From positions 11,606 to 75,605 of the forward strand of contig JBJEOB010000031.1 of the NCBI GenBank assembly GCA_051880495.1: a DNA stretch of 64,000 nt, written 5' to 3'. The notes beneath the pieces were generated by a model, which saw only the letters and a list, made by a program, of their open reading frames with translations, was not told where the DNA came from and did not search any database. A program made the translations under genes and the position numbers. Below, piece by piece: positions 1 to 8,226 of the stretch. The DNA is from MGBC120314 sp051880495 (GTDB lineage: Bacteria; Bacillota; Clostridia; Lachnospirales; Lachnospiraceae). Each line of letters begins with the position of its first letter. The stretch's first letter is position 1.

Positions 1-2
1 GC

Positions 3-1571
3 GGACTTGGCGGAATGTATCTTTCACTTTTCTTAAGTAATCTGTACTTTAAGACATTTAATGATATTGTTTTGTTTATCGGCATTTTTATCTGGATTGC
101 ATTTATATGCTATCTGTCAAAAATGCAGCTTGAAATCCTCGAGGTTATCGGCTGGATAGGCATTTTTATTGCAATGGTCACGGGTGGAATACAGTGTGAT
201 GATACATCGGATGAATTAAAGCTTTTGATTCTTGTAATCTATTATATAATTACGTCAACCGTATTTTTATCTGTTCATTACAAACAGCGTTTTGTAAAAA
301 ACTGGTTTGCATATCTTACCATGTTCTTATCAATCTGCGCACTTTATTTATCTGCGCTCATGTTTGGAGAAAATGTCGGATATATATATGCAGTTAAAAT
401 CTGTCTGCTACTTTACGTGCTTGTCATTCACGTGGGAACATGGATTATGGCAAAGCTTAGTGACAGCAGAAACATTACCTTTGTTACAGTCATGTTATGC
501 TATACATTCATGCTTAGTCTGCTGGTATATGATATTTGTAAAAATGACATATGGGGAAATACGATTGGAATGATGATTTTCATTGCCACGTGGATAATGC
601 TTGAAACCAAAATGAAAAACATAAAAGAAATATCTTTGTATGTTTTTCAGGGAATTACACTTGCATTTGTGTATTATCTGTCACTTAATATTCCGTTCTT
701 TAATGATTACTGTCATCTGGCATTGTTTATACCGGCGTTATTTGGCGCATCAGTGCTCTTAAAGAAGCTGTCATATAAAATATATGGTCTTATTTATATG
801 ATGATATATCTGTTAGATTATTCGATTGACGATACAGTACATCTGGTAGTAGGAGTATTACTGCTGGCAGTGCTTTTTGCAATCGTCTGGCTTGACAGGA
901 AAGAGTATAAGACGGCTGTAAAATTTACTTTATACATTATGCTTCAGGTACTGCTTTATGAAAATCTCTGGGTGGTTTGTACGGTACAGACTACCGTTAT
1001 CGTATTAAGCATAGTAAATGTTATTGCTATGAAGACCATGTTCAGACTTGCATGGGATACGAAAAACGAGGAAAAGAGCTTTAATATATGGCTTAAATTA
1101 AGCAACGGAATAAATATGTTCAGTATCCTGTACAATATCACGTCGTCTGACGGACTGTTAAAATGGATTTCAATAATTGTGGCAATCTTAATCTTTGTCT
1201 GCAATATAAATGAAAAAGAATTAAGGGATAAATCCGTGTGGCTGGGAATATATACCGGAGGCAAACTGACGGTACTTATGTATGTGATTATGTCATCATT
1301 TGATGTGCCGGACTTTTTGGCAAGTATTGTATGTCTGTTGTTTGCAATTGTGTGTATAGCTGCAGGATTTATACGTTCATACCGTTCGATTCGTATCTTT
1401 GGACTGATACTTACCATGCTGAATGTCTTAAAGCTTCTTCTTGTTGACATTTATCATGACAATACGGTCAGTATGGCACTTGCATTTTTTGCAGCCGGCA
1501 TACTTGTTTTTGGAGTAAATTTGATATATCATATTGTTGATAAAAAAATTGCGCAGAATTCAGATAACTAG
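3..1571 (+). CDS. DUF2339-like integral membrane protein (5' end cut by window)
   Basis: The frame is open from the left edge: in-frame codons for G-L-G-G precede the first ATG at 15. The true start therefore probably lies outside the window. The visible ~520 residues are almost wholly hydrophobic, with well over ten likely membrane helices separated by short loops. The C-terminal part (R-S-Y-R-S-I-R-I-F-G, then K-L-L-L-V-D, then a last helix ending in a Lys-rich tail) has the layout I associate with the DUF2339 family of polytopic membrane proteins, whose function is unknown. It ends 26 bases before the DUF1653 gene and may be cotranscribed with it. The family call rests on pattern recall; that it is a membrane protein is clear. 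Confidence 0.6.
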   Translation, partial: GLGGMYLSLFLSNLYFKTFNDIVLFIGIFIWIAFICYLSKMQLEILEVIGWIGIFIAMVTGGIQCDDTSDELKLLILVIYYIITSTVFLSVHYKQRFVKNWFAYLTMFLSICALYLSALMFGENVGYIYAVKICLLLYVLVIHVGTWIMAKLSDSRNITFVTVMLCYTFMLSLLVYDICKNDIWGNTIGMMIFIATWIMLETKMKNIKEISLYVFQGITLAFVYYLSLNIPFFNDYCHLALFIPALFGASVLLKKLSYKIYGLIYMMIYLLDYSIDDTVHLVVGVLLLAVLFAIVWLDRKEYKTAVKFTLYIMLQVLLYENLWVVCTVQTTVIVLSIVNVIAMKTMFRLAWDTKNEEKSFNIWLKLSNGINMFSILYNITSSDGLLKWISIIVAILIFVCNINEKELRDKSVWLGIYTGGKLTVLMYVIMSSFDVPDFLASIVCLLFAIVCIAAGFIRSYRSIRIFGLILTMLNVLKLLLVDIYHDNTVSMALAFFAAGILVFGVNLIYHIVDKKIAQNSDN

Positions 1572-1597
1572 AATTATGGAAAAGAGAGGCTTAAGGC

Positions 1598-2143
1598 ATG
1601 ACAAATAATATTCCGGTACCGGGAGAGTTCTACAGACATTTTAAGAATAAGTACTACCAGATTCTTGCAATTGCAACACATTCGGAAACTAAAGAGAAAA
1701 TGGTCGTATATCAGGCATTGTACGGTGAGTTTGGCGTGTATGTAAGACCGCTTGATATGTTTATCAGCGAAGTGGACCATGTGAAATATCCTGATGTCAC
1801 TCAGAAGTTTCGTTTTGAAAAGGTGGCTGCTGCTGAAATAGGAAAAAATGCTGACATTAAATCTGATGAAGAAAAAGTCGGCGAAACAAAGAAAAACACT
1901 GATAAATTGGATGATGAAAATAATCCGAATCCGGTTCTTATGGATTTTCTTGACCTTAGAACAATGGATGCCAAGGTAAAATTCATAGCGGAGAACAAGA
2001 AGAAGTTAACAGATGAAATAATTAATGCAATGGCGGCGTCAATAGATGTAACAGTACCTGACGGCCCGATAGAGCTTAGATATTCATCATTAAGAAGCTG
2101 CCTTCAGACCAAGGCAAAATATGAGATTAACAGGTTGAGATAA
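1598..2143 (+). CDS. DUF1653 domain protein with a lineage-specific C-terminal region
   Basis: 181 residues, probably cytoplasmic. Residues 1-70 (V-P-G-E-F-Y-R-H-F-K-N-K-Y-Y, later V-V-Y-Q-A-L-Y-G and the R-P-L-D-M-F segment) match the small beta-rich DUF1653 domain. This is followed by a charged Lys/Glu-rich linker at about 80-110 and a helical C-terminal region. DUF1653 has no proven activity that I know of. ATG at 1598 is preceded by an AGAGAGG/AAGG purine stretch. It lies 26 bases after the membrane protein gene and 29 bases before the EamA gene, on the same strand. The N-terminal domain is recognised; the C-terminal region is not. Confidence 0.75.
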   Translation: MTNNIPVPGEFYRHFKNKYYQILAIATHSETKEKMVVYQALYGEFGVYVRPLDMFISEVDHVKYPDVTQKFRFEKVAAAEIGKNADIKSDEEKVGETKKNTDKLDDENNPNPVLMDFLDLRTMDAKVKFIAENKKKLTDEIINAMAASIDVTVPDGPIELRYSSLRSCLQTKAKYEINRLR

Positions 2144-2172
2144 AATATTTTAATATATCAGGAGGTAGAATT

Positions 2173-2586
2173 ATGTGGTTTGTATTTGCATTGCTTTCTG
2201 CAATCTTTGCGGCACTCACATCGATTCTTGCAAAAATAGGAATTGACGGAGTTAATTCCAATCTGGCAACTGCCATCCGTACAGTCGTGGTTGTTGCCAT
2301 GGCGTGGGGAATGGTATTTTTAACCAACGCACAGGCGGGTATTTCCTCAATCAGCAGGAAAAGCTGGGTGTTTCTGATTTTGTCGGGACTGGCAACCGGT
2401 GCTTCATGGTTATGCTATTACAGGGCATTACAAATCGGTGATGCATCAAAGGTTGTTCCGGTGGACAAATTAAGCGTCGTAATTACACTGATACTGGCAT
2501 TTGTGTTTTTACATGAGCAGTTTTCCGTAAAGTCTGTAATAGGATGCATACTTATCGGAGCAGGAACTCTTGTAATGGTTTTGTAA
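2173..2586 (+). CDS. Single-domain EamA-family transporter (5 TM half-size)
   Basis: 137 residues, an inner-membrane protein with five likely helices. It matches one EamA (drug/metabolite transporter superfamily) repeat. Usual members carry two repeats and about 300 residues, so this half-size form probably works as a dimer. Family features are the N-terminal F-A-A-L-T-S-I-L-A-K-I-G helix, the internal L-S-G-L-A-T-G-A-S-W-L-C-Y-Y-R-A-L segment, the A-S-K-V-V-P-V-D-K-L helix and the C-terminal G-A-G-T-L pattern. A canonical AGGAGG lies 7 bases before the ATG. The substrate cannot be read from the sequence. A metal-riboswitch leader begins about 110 bases downstream, so it is probably not cotranscribed with the cation exporter. 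Confidence 0.85.
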   Translation: MWFVFALLSAIFAALTSILAKIGIDGVNSNLATAIRTVVVVAMAWGMVFLTNAQAGISSISRKSWVFLILSGLATGASWLCYYRALQIGDASKVVPVDKLSVVITLILAFVFLHEQFSVKSVIGCILIGAGTLVMVL

Positions 2587-2696
2587 TACATAATTTATGT
2601 AAATTTAATGCAGTGACAAGGTATTTTTTACTTGTAAATACCATACATATATGATATATTATTATAAACTCTTTGCACTGCATTTTATCTACAGTA

Positions 2697-2775
2697 CAAT
2701 CTGAGCAGGCCGGGGCAATCCTGAGTAGCCGGGTCGCATAAGCGACAGTGGATTTTTACATCTGCGGGACAGTAG
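2697..2775 (+). promoter_or_regulatory. NiCo (czcD-type) riboswitch aptamer
   Basis: The stretch contains, in order, CTGAGCAGG (2701), a short stem-loop, GTAGCCGGG (2725), a GTCGC/GCGAC hairpin (2733-2746), an arm ending in ATCTGC, and GCGGGACAG (2764). These are the conserved junction segments I recall from NiCo riboswitches, which bind Co2+ or Ni2+ (also reported for Fe2+ and some other ions) and control metal exporters. It lies about 150 bases upstream of a cation diffusion facilitator gene, the expected target. The match is by remembered consensus, not by a covariance-model search. Confidence 0.85.
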
Positions 2776-2805
2776 TATTATTACTGGGAACGTGGGTGTT
2801 TTTTT
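2759..2805 (+). terminator. Expression-platform terminator of the NiCo riboswitch
   Basis: CATCTGC (2759-2765) can pair with GTGGGTG (2792-2798), using several G-U pairs. The pairing encloses a second hairpin, CAGTAGT/ATTACTG (2770-2786), and is followed at once by seven T (2799-2805). The 5' arm uses bases that also form the last aptamer arm and the conserved GGGACAG. Terminator and aptamer are therefore mutually exclusive, which predicts a metal-on transcriptional switch. The pairing was worked out by hand. Confidence 0.7.
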
Positions 2806-2809
2806 GTTC

Positions 2810-2838
2810 GATAGGAAATTTCTTTACAATTTCCTATC
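2810..2838 (+). repeat. Perfect 11-bp inverted repeat of the GATAGGAAATT family
   Basis: GATAGGAAATT (2810-2820) and AATTTCCTATC (2828-2838) form a perfect 11-bp hairpin with a 7-base loop. It lies between the riboswitch terminator and the exporter gene. A close relative with the same GATAGGAAATT arm is at 28608-28637. There is no T-run after it, so it is a dispersed short repeat or an mRNA stem rather than an intrinsic terminator. Confidence 0.7.
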
Positions 2839-2921
2839 CGGTCATACGAATTATCTTTCGCCACATCCCATATTTTATACGGTGCCATAGAGCTATCACA
2901 CCATTTTAGGAGGTAACTGTT

Positions 2922-3800
2922 ATGGAAGAACAATTTGAAAAAATGGCAATGAAGGTCTCATATGTGAGTATAGTTGCCAACATCCTGTTATCGTTATTTA
3001 AGGCATTGGCAGGATTGGTTGCACATTCAGGTGCAATGATAAGTGATGCGGTTCACTCTGCATCGGATGTATTTAGTACATTTGTTGTAATTATCGGAAT
3101 CAAGATTGCGGCTAAAGACTCTGACCGGGAGCACCCGTATGGCCATGAAAGAATGGAATGCGTTGCGGCAATTGTTCTGGCGACAATTCTTTGTATTACC
3201 GGACTTGGAATAGGACGCTCGGCAATTCTGAGTATTAGTTCAGGTAACAGCGGTGATATTGTGATGCCCGGAGTTCTTGCTGCCATTGCAGCCGTAACTT
3301 CAATTATCGTCAAAGAGGCGATGTTCTGGTACACAAGGGCATACGCAAAGAAGATAGATTCCAGTGCGTTAATGGCCGATGCATGGCATCACCGTTCAGA
3401 TTCATTATCGTCAATTGGTGCTCTTGTAGGTATTTTATTTGCAAGAAACGGTTATCCGATAATGGATGCCGTTGCGAGTCTTGTTATCTGCGTATTTATT
3501 ATTAAAGCAGCATATGATATTTTCAAGGATGCAATAGACAAGATGGTCGATAAGGCATGCGATGATGAGACAGAAGAAAGCATGAGAAAATGTGTATTGG
3601 AGCAGGAGGGTGTTCTTGGAATCGATATGCTCCTCACACGTGTATTTGGAAATAAAATTTATGTGGATCTTGAAATATGCGCCGATGGCGAAAGACCGCT
3701 TAAAGAAACTCATGATATTGCTGAGAGGGTTCACGACTGCATTGAACGCGAGTTCCCTAAGGTCAAGCACATCATGGTACATGTGAATCCGAAGTTATAA
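2922..3800 (+). CDS. Cation diffusion facilitator (CDF) metal exporter
   Basis: 292 residues. CDF proteins exchange cytoplasmic divalent metal for protons across the inner membrane. Six helices fill residues ~12-200, followed by a cytoplasmic metal-sensing domain ending in H-I-M-V-H-V-N. The transport-site pairs are H45/D49 (D-A-V-H-S-A-S-D) and H156/D160 (W-H-H-R-S-D). This HD-HD pattern is typical of Zn/Co/Ni/Cd exporters; FieF-type members have DD-HD. The loop D-R-E-H-P-Y-G-H-E-R is also a family hallmark. AGGAGG sits 8 bases before the ATG. The upstream NiCo riboswitch argues for Co/Ni (or Zn/Cd) detoxification as the role. Confidence 0.93.
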   Translation: MEEQFEKMAMKVSYVSIVANILLSLFKALAGLVAHSGAMISDAVHSASDVFSTFVVIIGIKIAAKDSDREHPYGHERMECVAAIVLATILCITGLGIGRSAILSISSGNSGDIVMPGVLAAIAAVTSIIVKEAMFWYTRAYAKKIDSSALMADAWHHRSDSLSSIGALVGILFARNGYPIMDAVASLVICVFIIKAAYDIFKDAIDKMVDKACDDETEESMRKCVLEQEGVLGIDMLLTRVFGNKIYVDLEICADGERPLKETHDIAERVHDCIEREFPKVKHIMVHVNPKL

Positions 3801-3801
3801 A

Positions 3802-3848
3802 AAAGTGCTGTCGCTTTGACGAATAAAAATTCGTGAAGCGGCAGCTTT
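3802..3848. terminator. Bidirectional terminator between convergent genes
   Basis: GCTGTCGCTT pairs with AAGCGGCAGC, with an inner ACGAAT/ATTCGT stem closed by a 4-base A-rich loop. A-runs flank the left side and T-runs the right. It sits between the plus-strand CDF gene and the minus-strand DUF998 gene, whose stop codon is about 3 bases away, so it probably serves both. Confidence 0.8.
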
Positions 3849-3849
3849 C

Positions 3850-4479
3850 TCATATCTTCGAAGTAAAACGCCCCATCATGAGGTGAATGCCTAGAACGCA
3901 GTTGAATACAACCGCTGAAAATGTGCTGAATCTTTCAAACAGACCAAATACCGCCTTGGGTAACAGAGCAGTACCTATAGGACCGGTAATCATAGCAATA
4001 AGGCAGATGATTGCCCATATGCTAAGAGATTTGATTTGTTCTTTTTGGGCGCCGATTGCTGCCAGAACCAAAGCTGCTAATGATAATATCACTACCAATG
4101 CGGTAACAACAAGATGCATGAAATTTTGCGGATTTGACGCAGGTGCATCCTTTACCCATGGAAAAATGTTATATCCGACATTGCATACCCATTCCATGGC
4201 AGCAAAACAATAAATTCCTAACTTCAGTGTTTTAGATTTACATTCGGCTACACCTATGCAGACTGCCATGATGGAAACTAATCCACATGGTCCGAATAAT
4301 GCATTAAGCTGACCGGCGAGAGCTTGTGATGGTGCACCTTCTGCACTCAAATCGCTTACCGCCATGCTAAGCCAGTCATATCCCGGGTACGCAAGTGGAG
4401 AAAAAACGACCATTGCCGTATAGGAAAGCAAACTTATAAATCCAAGAATTCCAAGCATTCTTACTCTTTTCTCTATCAA
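3850..4479 (-). CDS. DUF998 family membrane protein
   Basis: 209 residues with about six membrane helices. It fits DUF998: a first helix followed by a periplasmic-side loop (Y-P-G-Y-D-W-L-S-M-A-V-S-D-L-S-A-E-G-A-P), then G-P-C-G, and a conserved middle M-H-L-V-V-T-A segment. Function is unknown. The start is a TTG at 4479: reverse-strand GAAGGAT lies about 9 bases upstream, while the first ATG (4458) is about 30 bases from any ribosome site. It is transcribed convergently with the CDF gene. An 18-bp inverted repeat (4521-4584) separates it from the aldehyde dehydrogenase gene. Confidence 0.75.
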   Translation of the reverse strand: MIEKRVRMLGILGFISLLSYTAMVVFSPLAYPGYDWLSMAVSDLSAEGAPSQALAGQLNALFGPCGLVSIMAVCIGVAECKSKTLKLGIYCFAAMEWVCNVGYNIFPWVKDAPASNPQNFMHLVVTALVVILSLAALVLAAIGAQKEQIKSLSIWAIICLIAMITGPIGTALLPKAVFGLFERFSTFSAVVFNCVLGIHLMMGRFTSKI

Positions 4480-4520
4480 AATATATCATCCTTCTTTGCT
4501 ATAATTTAGAACACTTCGCT

Positions 4521-4584
4521 TAATGCTGTCACAAACAATTATGCTCTTTGGAATGTTAAGTGCATCTTGTTTGTGACAGTATTA
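4521..4584. repeat. Near-perfect 18-bp inverted repeat with a 28-base loop
   Basis: The left arm 4521-4538 (core CTGTCACAAACAA) pairs with the right arm 4567-4584 (core TTGTTTGTGACAG): 13 perfect pairs, one G-T, then four more pairs. The loop can close further with ATGC/GCAT. It lies in the 130-base gap between the aldehyde dehydrogenase stop and the DUF998 start (both minus strand). No strong T-run follows on either strand, so a small mobile repeat, an operator or an unusual terminator are all possible. Confidence 0.6.
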
Positions 4585-4609
4585 AGGGCTGGGTACTTTA
4601 TATCAAGCT

Positions 4610-5989
4610 TTACTTTAAAAACATCCTGATTAATCTGTCATAGAACCTGGTGTATGGCTGGTAGCGCATAGGAAGGTCTATCCAGGTCTTTTTGTCTACG
4701 ATACTCTTTTTGTGAGAGAAGGTATCAAAACCGAATTTTCCGTGATAAGAACCCATACCGCTGGCGCCGACTCCGCCAAAGCCCATATTGGATGTTGCAA
4801 GGTGGATGATGACATCATTTATGCAGCCACCGCCGAATTGAAGGGTGGAAGTGAAGTGACGGATTGCTTTCTTATTTTGCGAGAAGAAATATCCGGCAAG
4901 CGGATGAGGCTTGTTTCCGATAATTTTAAATAATTCATCAAGCGATGTGTATGTGAGTACCGGAAGAATTGGACCAAATATCTCCTCCTGCATAACAGCA
5001 TCGTCCCAGGTTACGTTAATTAGTACTGTAGGAGCAATGCGCAGAGTGTCATGGTCACCAATTCCGCCGCAAATGAGCTTTTCTTTATCGATAAGTCCCA
5101 TTATGCGGTCGAAATGCTTTTCGTTTATGATTTTACCGTAGTTTGGATTGTCGAGTGGATTTTCACCAAACTGCTTTTTGATTTCCTCTTTGATATATTC
5201 AATTAATTGGTCGCGGACGCTTTCATGGCAGTAGAGGTAATCAGGAGCCACGCAGGTCTGCCCGCAGTTTAAGTATTTGCCGAAAACAATACGTTTTGCG
5301 GCAAGGCGGAGGTTTGCTGTTTCGTCAACGATACACGGACTTTTGCCACCAAGCTCAAGTGTTGATGGAGTAAGGTGTTCTGCAGCGTTGCGAAGCACCT
5401 CACGGCCGACAGACTGGCTTCCGGTAAAGAAAATGTAGTCAAATTCGCATTTTAACAGGCAGCTGTTTTCTGCGCGGCCTCCTGTGATAACTGCAACATA
5501 TTTTTTGTCAAAACATTTTTCAATAAGTTTTGTCATTACCTTTGTGGTCTCCGGTGAGTATGCGCTTGGTTTAACTACGCATGTGTTTCCGGCGGCAATG
5601 GCATCAACAAGCGGTTCCATTGTAAGCAGGAAAGGATAGTTCCACGGACTCATTATAAGGACGGTGCCGTAAGGAACAGGTTTAATGTAACTTCTTGATG
5701 CAAACTGAGCAAGCGGCGTAACAACTGTTTTTTCAGATGCAAATTTTCTGATGTGTTTAAGCATATAACTGATTTCGCTGAGTGTAAGACCAACCTCACA
5801 CATATAGCTTTCGTTACGGCTTTTTCCAAGGTCCTTTTTTATGGCGTCACAAATAATTTCCTCATTCTCAATAATGAGCTTTTTGAGCTTCTTTAATGCT
5901 TCGATTCTGTAGCTGACAGGTAAGGTTTTGCCTGTTTTAAAGAAATTTTTCTGTTCATCAATAATATTTTGAATTTCAATTTCGTTCAT
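4610..5989 (-). CDS. Class 3-like aldehyde dehydrogenase
   Basis: 459 residues, soluble or membrane-associated, oxidising aldehydes to acids with NAD(P)+. Visible motifs are the P-W-N-Y-P-F-L-L substrate/cofactor segment, the general-base region E-L-G-G-K-S-P, the nucleophile Cys in N-C-G-Q-T-C-V-A-P, and the E-E-I-F-G-P motif. Lack of a long N-terminal extension, plus the C-terminal D-L-P-M-R-Y-Q-P-Y segment with a basic amphipathic tail, fits the class 3 (YwdH/ALDH3) branch. It starts one base after the stop of the alcohol dehydrogenase gene, with GGAGAAATAAA as ribosome site, so translation is coupled. The pair probably interconverts an alcohol, aldehyde and acid; the substrate is unknown. 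Confidence 0.92.
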   Translation of the reverse strand: MNEIEIQNIIDEQKNFFKTGKTLPVSYRIEALKKLKKLIIENEEIICDAIKKDLGKSRNESYMCEVGLTLSEISYMLKHIRKFASEKTVVTPLAQFASRSYIKPVPYGTVLIMSPWNYPFLLTMEPLVDAIAAGNTCVVKPSAYSPETTKVMTKLIEKCFDKKYVAVITGGRAENSCLLKCEFDYIFFTGSQSVGREVLRNAAEHLTPSTLELGGKSPCIVDETANLRLAAKRIVFGKYLNCGQTCVAPDYLYCHESVRDQLIEYIKEEIKKQFGENPLDNPNYGKIINEKHFDRIMGLIDKEKLICGGIGDHDTLRIAPTVLINVTWDDAVMQEEIFGPILPVLTYTSLDELFKIIGNKPHPLAGYFFSQNKKAIRHFTSTLQFGGGCINDVIIHLATSNMGFGGVGASGMGSYHGKFGFDTFSHKKSIVDKKTWIDLPMRYQPYTRFYDRLIRMFLK

Positions 5990-5990
5990 T

Positions 5991-7193
5991 TTATTTCTCC
6001 ATCAAAATGTAGTAGAATTGCTCAAGTTCCTTCGCATCCATAAGCTTTGGAACAGGGTAGAGCGGATTGGCTTCTTTGTCTGCGTAACGGGCAAGCTCAG
6101 GGATGTCTTCTTCGCATATGCCTTTAATGGTATCACCGATATTAAGGTCCTTTTTAAGCTGTTTTATCGCTTCGATGAATTTAAGTGCGCCATCTTTCTC
6201 GTCTTCGTCTTTATCAGAAATGCCTACTGCAACGGCTAATTTGTGAAGCGGCTTATAAGCGGTTTCACCGTATGCCTCAAGCACAAACGGAAGCAGCACC
6301 GAGTTGGCAAGTCCGTGAGGAGTATTATATTTACCGCCAAGAGAATGAGCTACGGCATGTACATATCCAACATAAGAACGTGTAAATGCATTTCCTGCAA
6401 GATATGCGGCGTAGAGCATCTGTTTTCTTGCTGTCATATCATTACCATCGTTGTAAGCTGCCCGGATGTATTTGAAAATGAGCTGTACGGCAAGAACGGC
6501 ATCTTTTCTGGTTCCCGGAATTGTTGAATGACCTATGTATGCTTCTACAGCGTGTGTCAGCGCATCCATACCCGTTGTTGCGGTAAGAAATGGCGGAAGC
6601 GAACGTGTTACCTCAGGGTCAAGCACTGCATATCGTGGAATTAGCGGGAAATCGTTAATCGGATATTTGTGTCTTGTTTCGGAATCCGTTATGACCGCGG
6701 CAAGCGTAGTCTCACTTCCTGTTCCGGCTGTTGTCGGGATTGCTATAAGAAGCGGCAGTTTATGTACTACCTTTAAAATTCCTTCCATTTTGGCAAGGGA
6801 TTTGCCCGGATTGGCTATTCTTGCACCAACTGCCTTTGCACAGTCGATTGATGAACCGCCGCCAAAACCTATAAGTGCCTTGCAGCCGTTTTCATTATAT
6901 AATGACAGTGCTTCTTCAACATTATCGGTTGTAGGGTTGGCAACTGTTTTGTCATAGATGAGACATTTGATGTTTTTGTCCGCCAGTTCGCTCTCAAGAT
7001 TTGCGGTAAGACCGCTTGAGTGAATAAAATTATCGGTAACGAGCATTACACAGTCAATCTGTTTCTTTTCGAGTAAAGAAGCAAGCTCCTTCATATCAGA
7101 GAGACGCTTTGGTTTTCTGTATGGAAGAAACGGAAGGGCAATGTGGAATGCCTGTTGATAAATTCTGCAGTATATTTTTTTTATTTTATTCAT
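5991..7193 (-). CDS. Iron-containing alcohol dehydrogenase
   Basis: 400 residues, a group III (Fe-ADH) NAD(P)-dependent alcohol dehydrogenase. It shows the cofactor motif G-F-G-G-G-S-S-I-D-C-A-K, the T-T-A-G-T-G-S-E-T-T substrate-loop motif, and metal ligands in D-A-L-T-H-A-V-E-A-Y and H-A-V-A-H-S-L-G-G with P-H-G-L-A-N. A longer frame with a GTG start at 7223 exists. The ATG at 7193 has AGAGAGG about 6 bases upstream on the minus strand, so I place the start there. The first 20 residues (basic and aromatic, I-Y-C-R-I-Y-Q-Q-A-F) are a short extension before the usual domain. First gene of a two-gene operon with the aldehyde dehydrogenase. Confidence 0.93.
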   Translation of the reverse strand: MNKIKKIYCRIYQQAFHIALPFLPYRKPKRLSDMKELASLLEKKQIDCVMLVTDNFIHSSGLTANLESELADKNIKCLIYDKTVANPTTDNVEEALSLYNENGCKALIGFGGGSSIDCAKAVGARIANPGKSLAKMEGILKVVHKLPLLIAIPTTAGTGSETTLAAVITDSETRHKYPINDFPLIPRYAVLDPEVTRSLPPFLTATTGMDALTHAVEAYIGHSTIPGTRKDAVLAVQLIFKYIRAAYNDGNDMTARKQMLYAAYLAGNAFTRSYVGYVHAVAHSLGGKYNTPHGLANSVLLPFVLEAYGETAYKPLHKLAVAVGISDKDEDEKDGALKFIEAIKQLKKDLNIGDTIKGICEEDIPELARYADKEANPLYPVPKLMDAKELEQFYYILMEK

Positions 7194-7323
7194 GATGTAC
7201 CTCTCTTTTCGTAAAGTATTCACGCAAATTTACATTAGAAATTATAGAAAAAAGCAAAAAAAATGTCAATGTAGTAGTAAAAACCACGAATTGATGTTAA
7301 TATATTCTGTGGAGGATTTATTT

Positions 7324-8214
7324 ATGGATTTTACTGTAAATGAGCATGGTTTTTGTGGCAGCTTTTACGAAGGTAAAAGTTTTAAAAATAAAGTAGTTAT
7401 TTTTGCAGGCGGACATAACATGTCCCACAATGATACTATATCTGCAGGAATGTATCTGCCGGCTGCGGGATTTTCAGTGATGTTTCTGACGATTTGTCAG
7501 GCAGCAGGCACACCGGATGAAATGTGCAGGGTGCCTGTGGAATACGTTTCAAATGCCGTAGAATGGCTTAAGGCACATTATAATAATGACAGCCTTAAAA
7601 TTGGAATTGTGGGCTGCATGGAGGGAGGCACGTATGCACTTCTTGCGGCTTCACTGACAGATGAATTCAGTCTTGTTGTGGCATGTTCACCGTATGATTA
7701 TGTTATGGAGAGTGTTTCACCAAAATATGTCCGCAATAAGGCATCAACATTTACATATCAGGGCAATGACATTCCATACTCTCCGTGGTTTATTCTGGAG
7801 GAGGGAATTTTAAGGCTTAAAATAAAGTCATTAAAAGACAGCCGGTATGGCGAGGGACGTTTTTGCCGATATATTTATGACAGAAACACAACAATCGATA
7901 AATCAAGGATTTTGGTGGAAAATATAAATGCCGATGTGCTTCTTATTGCACCGGAGGACGATGATATGTGGTTTAGCAAAAGGGCTGTTTTAAATATGGA
8001 ATCACAGCTTAAAAGTGCAGGAGGAGGCCGCAGGGTCAGAGCGTCGGTATATGAAAATGCAAGTCATGTGCTCGGATGCAGTATTGATTATAAAAGCAGA
8101 TGGGGCAGATATGCCAAAAAGACGCTTCCTTACATAAAACAACACAAAAAGGAAGCGCTGGAGGCAGCGAAAGAAAGCAGAACGGAGATTTTACAGTTTT
8201 TAAGAGACTGGTAA
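7324..8214 (+). CDS. BAAT/acyl-CoA thioesterase C-terminal-like alpha/beta hydrolase, altered nucleophile elbow
   Basis: 296 residues of alpha/beta-hydrolase fold resembling the catalytic domain shared by bile-acid amino-acid N-acyltransferase and acyl-CoA thioesterases. The N-terminal Ig-like domain of those enzymes is missing. The usual elbow I-G-L-L-G-x-S-K-G appears here as I-G-I-V-G-C-M-E-G (residues 93-101). The nucleophile position is thus Met99, with Cys98 one residue before it. An acid candidate lies in L-L-I-A-P-E-D-D-D-M-W and the likely His in N-A-S-H-V-L-G. ATG at 7324 has TGGAGG 9 bases upstream; the longer frame from 7192 has no ribosome site. The antiporter gene follows directly. 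Activity and substrate are uncertain. Confidence 0.7.
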   Translation: MDFTVNEHGFCGSFYEGKSFKNKVVIFAGGHNMSHNDTISAGMYLPAAGFSVMFLTICQAAGTPDEMCRVPVEYVSNAVEWLKAHYNNDSLKIGIVGCMEGGTYALLAASLTDEFSLVVACSPYDYVMESVSPKYVRNKASTFTYQGNDIPYSPWFILEEGILRLKIKSLKDSRYGEGRFCRYIYDRNTTIDKSRILVENINADVLLIAPEDDDMWFSKRAVLNMESQLKSAGGGRRVRASVYENASHVLGCSIDYKSRWGRYAKKTLPYIKQHKKEALEAAKESRTEILQFLRDW

Positions 8215-8226
8215 TTGGTGGACACA

